Source: Allacma fusca (lineage: Eukaryota > Arthropoda > Collembola > Symphypleona > Sminthuridae). Taken from it: a stretch of 64,000 nt of DNA. The notes under the pieces were generated by a model. It was not told the DNA's origin. It saw only the letters and a program-made list of their open reading frames with translations, and searched no databases. This document shows, in pieces, positions 9,357 through 21,126 of the stretch. How positions within the stretch are numbered: the first letter of the stretch is position 1; the number at the start of each line of letters is the position of its first letter. The stretch spans positions 58,383,632-58,447,631 of the forward strand of contig OX359246.1 in the NCBI GenBank assembly GCA_947179485.1. Direction: 5' to 3'. The position numbers and the translations under genes were made by a program.

Positions 9357-11064
9357 TCAAGTCGATGGCAGACTATTCAAAACATTGTGGACGTCACAAA
9401 TCATCGTTTTCTTCCCATCTATCTTACGCCAGTTTTTATCAAAAATACATTTCTGTTCCGGAGTGCATACTACGTTACTACTTATTTCTTCCAAATTCGG
9501 GGTAGCCCTGTTTAAATTTGCAAACACCAACTTTGCTCCTTCCAAGTTGGGGTTTTGGAATTCAGAATGCAAGGAAGTCAAGTTTGTAAATACTAAATTA
9601 CCGAAAGCCTGACTCTTCAAAAGCACAACCACATTTCGAAGATCAATATGGGTCAGTTGCGGCTGATATTTTGTGAAGAATTGCACAATGAATTCCTCAT
9701 TCTCTTGCGTGATTGGCAAATTGGCTATATCAATTCGTTTCAGATTCGGAAACTCAAATCGGTGGGTCAAAAACTTGTACACACTTGCGCAATGCTGATT
9801 TCCCACATGCGTAAGTTGTAAATGTTGCAACTTATCATGGGTAAAGGTAGGAGCCCGAATATACTTTGCACATATTTTTCCAGTTAAAGTCTCAATCCTT
9901 AGGTTAGTCAAATTTTCCATTACAGAGAGAAAGTGCATAATTTGTAGAGATGTGAATACCCCTACAAGTTTCAATGACGTCACCTGACTTGCATTCTGAG
10001 GAAACCAATCTACCCACTGAGCCCCGGTGGAATCGTTGAGAGTCAAATGAATTTCAGTCCCTCCAGGAAAATAACTCAAGTCTGCAGGATTTCCAATTGT
10101 TATGCTCAGTTTGTTCTTCGGAGGAGGTGTTAGACGTGTATCAGAAACAGTCCAAGTTGATGAGAGCGTTGAAGTAGACACATCTCGATGAACTTCAACT
10201 GTGTCAGTAGATTGTGGGAGGCGTATTGTCACATCAGGTTTCGGGGGAAGCGCTGAATTTGATGGCTGTTCCTCAGGCTTTCCATCAGGCAAAAGTTTTG
10301 GTGCTTGAAGCTCAGGTGCTACGTGATTGTAATTCACGTTTGAGACTGTAGCCAAGAGTTTGCTTTCGGATAACGAGTTATTAATTAAAGTAAGAGTTAC
10401 GACCAAGGCAACAACAAGACCCATGATGACAACAACGGCAGCAATGCGCTCAATTACTTTAATAGTTGCAGTAGTAATACCTATTGTAGTAAACATTATT
10501 TTCATGATCTTTATTAAAAGCGTGGGATTTCCCTGAATAAATCGGTATGACTAGTACCTACGGGTTGCAAGTTACTTGACTGGTTTGGCTGCACGTATTT
10601 GATTGTAAGTGCCTCGAATATTTCCACGACAATATGTTCATTTGATGTATCAAAAAGGGCTTTAAATAGCTTCTCGTATTGTACTTGTCTCTTCACTTTC
10701 TTGTTAAGAACCTTGCAGTAGAGAAACTCCCATTTCTCAAATTCTGAACCCTTTGCTTCCTACAAGGTATATTTAATAACATGTCAGCTTTTTATCTTTA
10801 GATACGCCAATAACACAAAAGCTCAGGATTTATTGTTAAAATAGAATAGTAGGAAATTACAAGCTGATCAACATCAGAGTAGTCTAATAATCCTTCTTCT
10901 ACTAGTCGCAATTTCAGGGGTCCTAGATTGGTCGAATTTTGAACGTAGAGTGAAAGTTTGCGATCTATAATTTCTTTCAGCGAACGTTCTGCAGTGCTTT
11001 TTAAGACATCTGAGATCTTTTCTTTATAGTTGTCTCGTGTTATTGATATAAGAGGAGTCCCCAT
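9357..11064 (-). CDS. Candidate CARD-like, single-pass membrane, LRR-like protein (three exons)
   Basis: My model joins exon 1 (11064-10861), exon 2 (10759-10558) and exon 3 (10480-9357) into 509 aa. Exons 1 and 2 together resemble a caspase-recruitment (CARD) death fold: LRLVEEGLLDYSDVDQL runs across the splice into a segment ending YEKLFKALF and HIVVEIFEAL, as in CARD helices 2-6. Exon 3 gives a hydrophobic helix at about 145-168 (AAVVVIMGLVVALVV, nt 10383-10454), a proline-rich linker, then LRR-like strands (VTSLKLVGVF, LTNLRIETL, LQHLQLTHVG, LKRIDIANL, LTHIDLRNV, LTSL) at about 297-472. Four N-glycosylation sequons (NDS, NAS, NLT twice) follow the helix, which suggests CARD inside and LRR outside the cell or in the lumen. 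By analogy it could couple sensing to CARD signalling; that is inference. In-frame stops precede the ATG. The exon 2-3 join is the weakest step: without it there are two adjacent ORFs of 128 and 382 codons. Confidence 0.6.
10481..10557 (-). other. Proposed intron 2 (77 bp, phase 1), contains stops and AATAAA
   Basis: On the minus strand it starts GTACTA (10557) after CCCGTAG and ends ACAATAG (10481). Both borders are phase 1 and splicing rebuilds a glycine codon, joining the CARD-like frame to the membrane/LRR frame. Unspliced, the CARD frame meets TAA TAA at 10516-10511, and an AATAAA hexamer overlaps these stops (10515-10510). An ATG at 10505 inside the intron would open the second frame separately. 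Confidence 0.5.
10760..10860 (-). other. Proposed intron 1 (101 bp, phase 0)
   Basis: The minus strand reads CTT then GTAATT at the donor (10860) and ACCTTGTAG at the acceptor (10760). A branch-like CTGAC lies about 25 nt upstream of the acceptor. Both borders are phase 0. The join brings DYSDVDQL next to EAKGSEFEKW, which continues the CARD-like pattern, whereas reading through ends at a stop shortly after. Confidence 0.6.
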
Positions 11065-11129
11065 TTTTGACGAATTCCATTTTCAAGTGATGTTCCCTGG
11101 AAAGATGTGTGGATGAATTCCGACCTAGA

Positions 11130-11137
11130 ATATATAA
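11130..11137 (-). promoter_or_regulatory. Possible TATA element of the minus-strand gene
   Basis: The minus strand reads TTATATAT about 65-75 nt upstream of the ATG at 11064. The AT-rich background makes chance occurrence likely. Confidence 0.25.
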
Positions 11138-11904
11138 TGAGAGGACAAGTTATTGGCTGACTGTAATAAAGTGTAAAAAAATGAATGATTCGGTGACATT
11201 CAGCAAATCCTATTAATTATGTAAAACTCAAACAGTGGAAATTGTTACCGGTCGCGTGATCAACATTTGCAATGAAAGTATTTGTTATCTAACTAATTGT
11301 AAGTTAACATTAAATTACAGTAGGCAATCATTAGAATGTGACATCAGGCATTCAGTGATTGATCTAGCTATTTAATGAATCCCGACCCCATCAGAGAATT
11401 TTCTTTGTAATGGAAGAAATTATTCTCCATTTGACACAATATTGTTTTTCTCCTTATACATAAGAGCTTGCCAGTGTAACATTTTCTCCAATATGTTTTG
11501 ACGCCAGAATATAGGAAATCTGAAATGACTTCCACGAAATTTCTCCCCTGAATGTGAAATATTTCTATGAACCTTACATGAAAAAATGACAAGATCAAAC
11601 AAGGATTTTTCTAAATCTTTGTCACTTTCGTTGTTGAAACTAAATTTCCCTAATCTTGCTACCTCCTCTTACGGGTTATGTAAATATTTTTATGAGTATC
11701 TACTCCTTTATGGAAGCTAAACAACTAGGGCATGGCGGAGGGGGTGGGAGTTTGTATGTGTTACAAAGGTCCAACTGCCACTTAAAAATGTGTATAATAA
11801 TAAGTATTAGTCTGGTATGTGCTCTGCGGATGTGATATTTGTATTGGATATGCATTTCCATGTCAGTATAAATCACCACTACTTACGATATCTATGTTTA
11901 TATC

Positions 11905-11936
11905 TACATTTTAGCTATTCCAATAGCTAAAATGTA
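11905..11936. repeat. Perfect 15-bp inverted repeat, 2-nt loop
   Basis: TACATTTTAGCTATT, then CC, then its exact reverse complement. A perfect 32-bp palindrome of this kind can extrude as a cruciform. It has no flanking duplication that would mark it as a miniature transposon. Confidence 0.7.
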
Positions 11937-12904
11937 ATTATACCTATGCCAATACTGAAGTACATTTTATTACGTGATGAGCCCCAGTATGTAGGTCATC
12001 AAATAGAGTCGATTCTATTCTATACTTAATGACCTAACGTGCCAAGAAACGCAAAAACCTTGGATCTCACCGTCCCCAACCCGTTCTTGCATAGATGGAG
12101 AGATGAAACAAAAATATTCAATTCCCTCACGATTTCGCGAAATTTGTTTTCACATTATTCAAAATTAGCTCCATCCCACCAGGTGAAAAACTTAATAGGT
12201 GGTATTGGTAAACTTAATTGGTAAAAGTCAGGATGTTTTTTCAGTAAGGTGAAAAAAGTAGATAGTAATTTCTTCACTCCAAAATAATAAATTGTTTTGA
12301 AAACAATTCTTGGACAAATAAGGACATTCTAAGGGCTATTCAAGGGGCTCTCAAATGCATACACAGGTTGCAACGTTGAAAATTGTGGATATTTTAGAAA
12401 GACAGATTATAAATAGGAAAATAATTCAAATATTTCGTTACATAACAAAATAAACAGTAACAGGCAGTTTCCAAAAAATACATATTCTTAATTTTAACAT
12501 TACTGAACTGGTTATGTATTCTGTTATGTCAAATCTTTGAATTAGCGTCAGGCAAGGGTTACGAATTATTCATAAAGCTAGCCTGACATCTGAAGTCCCT
12601 GAGACACCAATTTTTGACTTGCGAAGGTGATATTGGAATCAAATGAATTCTTGTGAAAGTCACTACAAACCCAGGGCAGTGAAACATTTTTATGAACACA
12701 ATGTAGTGCTCTATCTATTTTTAAGGGCCTGCAACTTGTTTCCAATTTTAAAGGCACTTGGTTCACTATTGCATTTACTCACGATCGTACCTCTTACGTT
12801 TTGTGTATCCACTGATTATAAATGCTATCTGCGTACCGTATTATTTACAGTTAAGTAACTCGTATAGTTATACATATTTGCAAGTATGAATAAACCTGCA
12901 CAGG

Positions 12905-12929
12905 ACGTTTTCCAGACGCTGGAAAACGT
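12905..12929. repeat. 11-bp inverted repeat, 3-nt loop
   Basis: ACGTTTTCCAG and CTGGAAAACGT flank ACG. On RNA it would form a stable stem-loop; no U-run or gene end nearby gives it a role. Confidence 0.6.
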
Positions 12930-13749
12930 TCTAACCGACAATCAGAAAGTGCCCAGATAATTTATAATTAACATTTAAATATCTGGGAAAATTTGGTAAT
13001 CAAATTGTTTCAAAATAAAAACTTAGGTTACCGATTTTATTCCTGGCCTTAAGGAGACAGGAAACACGTCATCTTAAAAGGCTGAGATGATAGAAAAATA
13101 TTTTCCATATTTATGAATGCACCGGTACTTGCACACACTGGTCAACTTGCAGGGAAAAAGCAGAGAGGAGAAGTACAGTTGTGTCCTTTCCCATTAATAG
13201 GAACTACTCACGATGAGAGGAAATAGAATATCCACAATTGAGACACGTCAAATTAAAACGGGAAATGAATGCTCGTTGAACAACACGATGAACTGCTACC
13301 TAAAATTGCGAAGTAGTATTGTCTAATCTCATTACTTCTGTGTAATGGAACTCACTGGTAGTTTTGTAGTGCCTGAAATTCTAATCTAGGTCGTGCTAAT
13401 GTTTAATGTAGACTCGATAAAAAGCACAATCTTTAAGATTACGTGGTAAATAGTGCTATGAATCTGAAGGACACCGCACAATCCTTACGAGAAAATGCCC
13501 TCTGTTCGATTTTAACGAAAAAATTACTGCAGGGTGCGCCTTGATGCGTAGATCATTTTTGATTATTGCCCCGAAAAAATCTGACGACGGGATTCGGAGA
13601 TATACCGGGTCAAAGTTAGTAAAAAATGAGGGGGGGCTCATGGGGTACCAAAAACTTCAAACAGTAAAAATTAGCAATATAGCTTCAAAATTGGCAAAAA
13701 TAAAAATTAAATAACGTGCAAAAAAATTTTCAGCGAGATATGACCTCAA

Positions 13750-14240
13750 AATTCCAAGATACTGACCTCAAGAGGTCAAATAGCGTCGATACCGGTTTCA
13801 TAATCTAAACGGTGATGAAACTGGCCCAGATTAGAACTAGGGCTTTGACTAGACACATGATAAACATGTGCCGAGTTTGATTCCAGTTTGTGACACGATG
13901 GCCTTGCTGTGACCTCCGAGGTCAATACCACACCCATACCGGATTTGGTATCTAAAAATCATTCGAATTGCCCGCTAATAGACTAGAACTTTTGGTTAGG
14001 GCCCAGATGAGTTGCCTGTAAAGTTTGGTTCCAGTTGGTGACACGATGGCCTTGCTGTGACCTCTGAGGTCAATACCACACCCATACCGGATTTGGTACC
14101 TAAAAATCATTCAAATTGCCCGCTAATAGGCTAGAACTGAACTTGAATCTTTGGTTGGAGCTCCTATGGAGTGCCTGTCTAGTTTGGTTCAACTTGGTGA
14201 CACTATGACCCAGATGTGACCTCCGAGGTCAATATATACC
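13750..14240 (-). repeat. 148-bp satellite, inverted block (about 3 diverged copies)
   Basis: Landmark CCGGATTT occurs at 13939 and 14087 (spacing 148) with a degenerate copy at 13792. Each monomer carries the GACCTC-N-GAGGTC palindrome and the phrase GGTGACACGATGGCC or variants. The block is the reverse complement of the family seen at 14555-15276. The copies are less alike than those of the plus block. Confidence 0.75.
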
Positions 14241-14554
14241 CCGTGCCCCTACAGTTAGTCAGGAGAAGGCGGGGGCGGGACCGCAAGGTCGTCCAAGTCT
14301 CATTGATGTTTAGAAATTGTGATACGGAAATTGTACGAACTTGCGTCGCAACAATCCATTCATAGAATCACCAAGACAATCATTGCGTATAGATGTTATC
14401 ATCAACAGGTATTGTATGTAGAAAGACATATGTTTCTGGAAGTTTAGTGACAAAACGATTTAACACGTTATACAATGTTGCACAATAGGAAAACTCAATA
14501 TGCGACAATGACAATAAATTGATCTGAATCGAAGTGACAAAACCCCACGGGATC
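14241..14554. other. Spacer between the oppositely oriented satellite blocks
   Basis: About 315 bp unrelated to the 148-bp monomer. It begins with a short GC-rich run (GGCGGGGGCGGGACC near 14269-14283) that stands out from the AT-rich surroundings. No coding frame is seen. Confidence 0.5.
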
Positions 14555-15276
14555 AGAGCATGGTCACTGTGTCAATAACTTAAACAAACCTAAGCTTCAT
14601 CTCACCGAAGCTCAAACAAAAAGTTCTAATCTAGTTTCGGGCAATGCGAATAAAGTTTGGGCCTCAAATCCGGTATGTGTGTTATATTGCCCTCGGAGGT
14701 CACAGCTGGGTCATAGTGTCACCAAGTGGAACCAAACTAGGCAGGCACCCCATTGGAGCTCAAACCATATATTATACATTATTTTTGGTCAATTTGAATG
14801 ATTTTTAGGCACTAAATCCGGTATGGGTGTGATATTGACCTCCGAGGTCAGTGCTGGGTCATTGTGTCACCAACTGGAACCAAACTTGACAGGCAACTCT
14901 TCTGGGCCTAAAGCAAACGTTCTAGCCTATTTGCGGGCAATTCGAATGATTTTTAGGTACCAAATCCGGTATGGGTGTTGTATTGACCTCGGAGGTCACA
15001 GATGGGTCATAGTGTCACCAACTGGAACCAAACTTGACAGGCAACTCTTCTGGGCCTAAAGCAAACGTTCTAGCCTATTTGCGGGCAATTGGAATGATTT
15101 TTAGGTACCAAATCCGGTATGGGTGATGTATTGACCTCGGAGGTCACAGATGGGTCATAGTGTCACCAACTGGAACCAAACTTAACAGGCAACTCGTCTG
15201 GGCCTAAACCAAACGTTCTAGCCTATTTGCGGGCAATTCGAATGATTTTTAGATACCAAATCCGGTATGGGTGTTG
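14555..15276 (+). repeat. 148-bp satellite, plus-oriented block (about 5 copies)
   Basis: AAATCCGG recurs at 14666, 14814, 14962, 15110 and 15258, a period of exactly 148 bp each time. The last three monomers are almost identical; the first is diverged. Each holds the 15-bp palindrome TGACCTCGGAGGTCA or a one-base variant. The block runs into the scaffold gap, so its real length is unknown. The frames open here encode no sensible protein. Confidence 0.9.
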
Positions 15277-15476
15277 NNNNNNNNNNNNNNNNNNNNNNNN
15301 NNNNNNNNNNNNNNNNNNNNNNNNNNNNNNNNNNNNNNNNNNNNNNNNNNNNNNNNNNNNNNNNNNNNNNNNNNNNNNNNNNNNNNNNNNNNNNNNNNNN
15401 NNNNNNNNNNNNNNNNNNNNNNNNNNNNNNNNNNNNNNNNNNNNNNNNNNNNNNNNNNNNNNNNNNNNNNNNNNNN
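15277..15476. other. Scaffold gap, 200 N
   Basis: Exactly 200 N, a conventional gap size, between the 148-bp satellite and the 12-bp satellite. Both flanks are tandem repeats, so the true distance and even adjacency are uncertain. Confidence 0.98.
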
Positions 15477-18400
15477 ACTACTACAGGCTTATCTACAAGC
15501 TAACTACAAGCTTGACAACACGCTTAACTACACGCTTAACTACAAGCTTAACTACAAGCTTAACTACAGGCTTATCTACAAGCTTAACTACAAGCCTAAT
15601 TGCAAGCTTAACTACAAGCTTAAATACATGCTTAAATACAAGCTTATATACACGCTTAACTACACGCTTAACTACAAGCTTAACTACAAGCTTAACTACA
15701 AGCTTAACAACAAGCTTATAATCAAGCTTAACTACAAGCTTAAATATAAGCTTAAATACAAGCTTAACTACAAGCTTAACTACAAGCTTAACTACAAGCT
15801 TAACTACAACCTTGACTACAAGCTTAACTACAAGCGTAACTACAGGCTTGATTACGAACCTAACTACGAGCTTAACTACAAGCTTAACTACAAGCTTAAC
15901 TACAAGCTTAACTACAAGCTTGACTACAAGCTTAACAACAAGCTTAACTACAAGCTTAACTACAAGCTTAACTACAAGCTCAACTACAAGCTTAACTAAC
16001 AGCTTAACTAATAGCTTAACTACAAGATCAAACTACAGGCCTAACTACAAGCTTAACTACAAGCTTAACTACAAGCTTAACTACAAGCTTAACTACAAGC
16101 TTAACTACAAGCTTAACTACAGGCTTATCTACAAGCTTTAACTACAAGCTTGACAACACGCTTAACTACACGCTTAACTACAAGCTTAACTACAAGCTTA
16201 ACTACAGGCTTATCTACAAGCTTAACTACAAGCCTAATTACAAGCTTAAATACAAGCTAAATACAAGCTTATATACACGCGTAAATACACGTTTAACTAG
16301 AAGCTTAACTACAAGCTTAAATACAAGCTTAACAACAAGCTTATAATCAAGCTTAACTACAAGCTTTAATATAAGCTTAAATACAAGCTTAACTACAAGC
16401 TAAACTACAAGCTTAACTACAAGCTTAACTACAAGCTTAAATACAAGCTTGACTACAAGCTTAACTACAAGCGTAACTACAGGCTTGAATACGAACCTAA
16501 CTACGAGCTTAACTACAAGCTTAACTACAAGCTTAACTACAAGCTTAACTACAAGCTTAACTACAAGCTTAACTACAAGCTTAACTACAAGCTTAACTAG
16601 AAGCTTAACTACAAGCTTAACTAGAAGCTTAACTACAAGCTTAACCAGAAGCTTAACTACAAGCTTAAGTACAAGCTTAACTACAAGCTTGACTACAAGC
16701 TCAACTACAAGCTAAATTAACAGCTTAACTACAAATTTACCTACAAGCTTAACTGCAGGCTTAACTACAAGCTTAAGTACAAGCTTAACTACAAGCTTAA
16801 CTACAAGCTTAACTGCAAGCTTAACTACAAGCTTAACTACAAGCTTAACTACAAGCTTAACTACAAGCTCAAACTACAGGCCTAACTACAAGCTTAACTA
16901 CAAGCTTAACTACATGCTTAACTACAAGCTTAACTACAAGCTTAACTACAAGCTTAACTACAAGCTTAACTACAAGCTTAACTACAAGCTTATCTACAAG
17001 CTTAACTACAAGCTTAACTACAAGCTTAACTACAAGCTTAACTACAAGCTTATCTACAAGCTTAACTACAAGCTTAACTACAAGCTTAACTACAAGCTTA
17101 ACTACAGGCTTAACTACAAGCTTAACTTCAAGCTTAACTACAAGCTTAACTACAAGCTTAACTACAAACTTAACTACAAGCTTAACTACAAGCTTAACTA
17201 CAAGCTTAACTACAGGCTTATCTACAAGCTAACTACAAGCTTGACAACACGCTTAACTACACGCTTAACTACAAGCTTAACTACAAGCTTAACTACAGGC
17301 TTATCTACAAGCTTAACTACAAGCCCAATTGCAAGCTTAACTACAAGCTTAAATACATGCTTCAATACAAGCTTATATACACGCTTAATACACGCTTAAC
17401 TACAAGCTTAACTACAAGCTTAACTACAAGCTTAACAACAAGCTTATAATCAAGCTTAACTACAAGCTTAAATATAAGCTTAAATACAAGCTTAACTACA
17501 AGCTTAACTACAAGCTTAACTACAAGCTTAACTACAAGCTTGACTACAAGCTTGACTACAAGCTTAACTACAAGCTAAACTCCAAGCTTAACTACAAGCT
17601 TAACTACAAGCTTAACTACAAGCTTAACTACAAGCTCAAACTACAGGCCTAACTACAAGCTTAACTACAAGCTTAACTACAAGCTTAACTACAAGCTCAA
17701 CTACAAGCTTAACTACAAGCTTAACTACAGGCTTATTTACAAGCTTAACTACAAGCCTAATTACAAGCTTAAATACAAGCTTAAATACAAGCTTAAATAC
17801 AAGCTTATATACACGCTTAAATACACGCTTAACTACAAGCTTAACTACAAGCTTAACAACAAGCTTAACAACAAGCTTATAATCAAGCTTAACTACAAGC
17901 TTAAATTTAAGCTTAAATACAAGCTTAACTACAAGCTTAACTACAAGCTTAACTACAAGCTTAACTACAAGCTTAACTACAAGCTTGACTACAAGCTTAA
18001 CTACAAGCGTAACTACAGGCCTGATTACGAACCTAACTACGAGCTTAACTACAAGCTTAACTACAAGCTTAACAAGAAGCTTAACTACAAGCTTAACCAG
18101 AAGCTTAACTACAAGCTTAAGTACAAGCTTAACTACAAGCTAAACTAACAGCTTAACTACAAATTTACCTACAAGCTGAACTGCAGGCTTAACTACAAGC
18201 TTAAGTACAAGCTTAACTACAAGCTTAACTACAAGCTTAACTGCAAGCTTAACTACAAGCTTAACTACAAGCTTAACTACAAGCTTAACTACAAGCTCAA
18301 ACTACAGGCCTAACTACAAGCTTAACTACAAGCTTAACTACATGCTTAACTACAAGCTTAACTACAAGCTTAACTACAAGCTTAACTACAAGCTAAACTA

Positions 18401-21126
18401 CAAGCTTAACTACAAGCTTATCTACAAGCTTAACTACAAGCTTAACTACAAGCTTAACTACAAGCTTAACTACAAGCTTACCTACAAGCTTAACTACAAG
18501 CTTAACTACAAGCTTAACTACAAGCTTAACTACAAGCTTAACTACAAGCTTAACTCCAAGCTTAACTACAAGCTTAACTACAAGCTTAACTACAAACTTA
18601 ACTACAAGCTTAACTACAAGCTTAACTACAGGCTTATCTACAAGCTAACTACAAGCTTGACAACACGCTTAACTACACGCTTAACTACAAGCTTAACTAC
18701 AAGCTTAACTACAGGCTTATCTACAAGCTTAACTACAAGCCTAATTGCAAGCTTAACTACAAGCTTAAATACATGCTTAAATACAAGCTTATATACACGC
18801 TTAACTACACGCTTAACTACAAGCTTAACTACAAGCTTAACTACAAGCTTAACAACAAGCTTATAATCAAGCTTAACTACAAGCTTAAATATAAGCTTAA
18901 ATACAAGCTTAACTACAAGCTTAACTACAAGCTTAACTACAAGCTTAACTACAAGCTTGACTACAAGCTTAACTACAAGCGTAACTACAGGCTTGATTAC
19001 GAACCTAACTACGAGCTTAACTACAAGCTTAACTACAAGCTTAACTACAAGCTTAACTACAAGCTTCACTACAAGCTTAACTACAAGCTTAACTACAAAT
19101 TTAACTACAAGCTTAACTACAAGCTCAACTACAAGCTTAACTAACAGCTTAACTAATAGCTTAACTACAAGATCAAACTACAGGCCTAACTACAAGCTGA
19201 ACTACAAGCTTAACTACAAGCTTAACTACAAGCTTAACTACAAGCTTAACTACAAGCTTAACTACAGGCTTATCTACAAGCTTAACTACAAGCTTGACAA
19301 CACGCTTAACTACACGCTTAACTACAAGCTTAACTACAAGCTTAACTACAGGCTTATCTACAAGCTTAACTACAAGCCTAATTACAAGCTTAAATACAAG
19401 CTTAAATACAAGCTTATATACACGCGTAAATACACGTTTAACTACAAGCTTAACTACAAGCTTAAATACAAGCTTAACAACAAGCTTATAATCAAGCTTA
19501 ACTACAAGCTTTAATATAAGCTTAAATACAAGCTTAACTACAAGCTAAACTACAAGCTTAACTACAAGCTTAACTACAAGCTTAAATACAAGCTTGACTA
19601 CAAGCTTAACTACAAGCGTAACTACAGGCTTGAATACGAACCTAACTACGAGCTTAACTACAAGCTTAACTACAAGCTTAACTACAAGCTTAACTACAAG
19701 CTTAACTACAAGCTTAACTACAAGCTTAACTAGAAGCTTAACTACAAGCTTAACTAGAAGCTTAACTACAAGCTTAACCAGAAGCTTAACTACAAGCTTA
19801 AGTACAAGCTTAACTACAAGCTTGACTACAAGCTCAACTACAAGCTAAATTAACAGCTTAACTACAAATTTACCTACAAGCTTAACTGCAGGCTTAACTA
19901 CAAGCTTAAGTACAAGCTTAACTACAAGCTTAACTACAAGCTTAACTGCAAGCTTAACTACAAGCTTAACTACAAGCTTAACTACAAGCTTAACTACAAG
20001 CTCAAACTACAGGCCTAACTACAAGCTTAACTACAAGCTTAACTACATGCTTAACTACAAGCTTAACTACAAGCTTAACTACAAGCTTAACTACAAGCTT
20101 AACTACAAGCTTAACTACAAGCTTATCTACAAGCTTAACTACAAGCTTAACTACAAGCTTAACTACAAGCTTAACTACAAGCTTATCTACAAGCTTAACT
20201 ACAAGCTTAACTACAAGCTTAACTACAAGCTTAACTACAGGCTTAACTACAAGCTTAACTCCAAGCTTAACTACAAGCTTAACTACAAGCTTAACTACAA
20301 ACTTAACTACAAGCTTAACTACAAGCCTAACTACAAGCTTAACTACAGGCTTATCTACAAGCTAACTACAAGCTTGACAACACGCTTAACTACACGCTTA
20401 ACTACAAGCTTAACTACAAGCTTAACTACAGGCTTATATACAAGCTTAACTACAAGCCCAATTGCAAGCTTAACTACAAGCTTAAATACATGCTTCAATA
20501 CAAGCTTTTATACACGCTTAACCACACGCTTAACTACAAGCTTAACTACAAGCTTAACTACAAGCTTAACAACAAGCTTATAATCAAGCTTAACTACAAG
20601 CTTAAATATAAGCTTAAATACAAGCTTAACTACAAGCTTAACTACAAGCTTAACTACAAGCTTAACTACAAGCTTGACTACAAGCTTAACTACAAGCGTA
20701 ACTACAGGCTTGATTACGAACCTAACTACGAGCTTAACTACAAGCTTAACTACAAGCTTAACTACAAGCTCAACTACAAGCTTGACTACAAGCTTAACTA
20801 CAAGCTTAACTACAAGCTTAACTACAAGCTTAACTACAAGCTCAACTACAAGCTTAACTAACAGCTTAACTAATAGCTTAACTACAAGATCAAACTACAG
20901 GCCTAACTACAAGCTTAACTACAAGCTTAACTACAAGCTTAACTACAAGCTTAACTACAAGCTTAACTACAAGCTTAACTACAGGCTTATCTACAAGCTT
21001 AACTACAAGCTTGACAACACGCTCAACTACAAGCTTAACTGCAAGCTTAACTACAAGCTTAACTGCAGGCTTAACTACAAGCTTAACTACAAGCTTAACT
21101 ACAAGCTTAACTACAAGCTTAACTAC
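15477..21126 (+). repeat. 12-bp satellite, type A zone (AACTACAAGCTT)
   Basis: Head-to-tail 12-bp units, nearly all AACTACAAGCTT, each with a HindIII site (AAGCTT) and a TTAA. Recurrent variants are ACGCTT or AGGCTT in place of AAGCTT, ATCTAC or TGACTAC for AACTAC, and occasional 11- or 13-bp units. The variants recur in a fixed order, giving higher-order repeats: the marker CTACAGGCTTATCTACAAGC followed by AACTAC lies at 15481, 17210, 18626 and 20343. The 15481 and 18626 copies start a 3145-bp duplication. No AAAATT-type units are seen in this zone. All units point the same way. Confidence 0.97.
15481..20900 (+). repeat. 3145-bp higher-order duplication in the type A zone
   Basis: Markers at 15481, 15812 and 16449 recur at 18626, 18957 and 19594, always 3145 bp later; a further marker at 16914 recurs at 20047 (3133 bp), showing loss of one 12-bp unit. 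Variant order is preserved through the copy with scattered single-base differences. Confidence 0.8.

Larger units (their letters stand above)
11065..13750. other. Non-coding stretch with two hairpins, no gene recognised
   Basis: All open frames are below about 80 codons and look random. Apart from the hairpins at 11905-11936 and 12905-12929, I see no transposon ends, RNA genes or clear repeats. Confidence 0.55.

Noticed and set aside
12643..12858. 71-codon plus-strand frame with hydrophobic content
   Set aside because: No start context, domain or splice support; overlapping minus-strand frame of similar length suggests chance.
14823..15059. 78-codon frame in the 148-bp satellite
   Set aside because: It spans monomer boundaries of a tandem repeat and repeats its own sequence; it is not a gene.
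15227..15999. Long open frames running through the 200-N gap
   Set aside because: They are open only because N codons contain no stop; there is no sequence behind most of their length.
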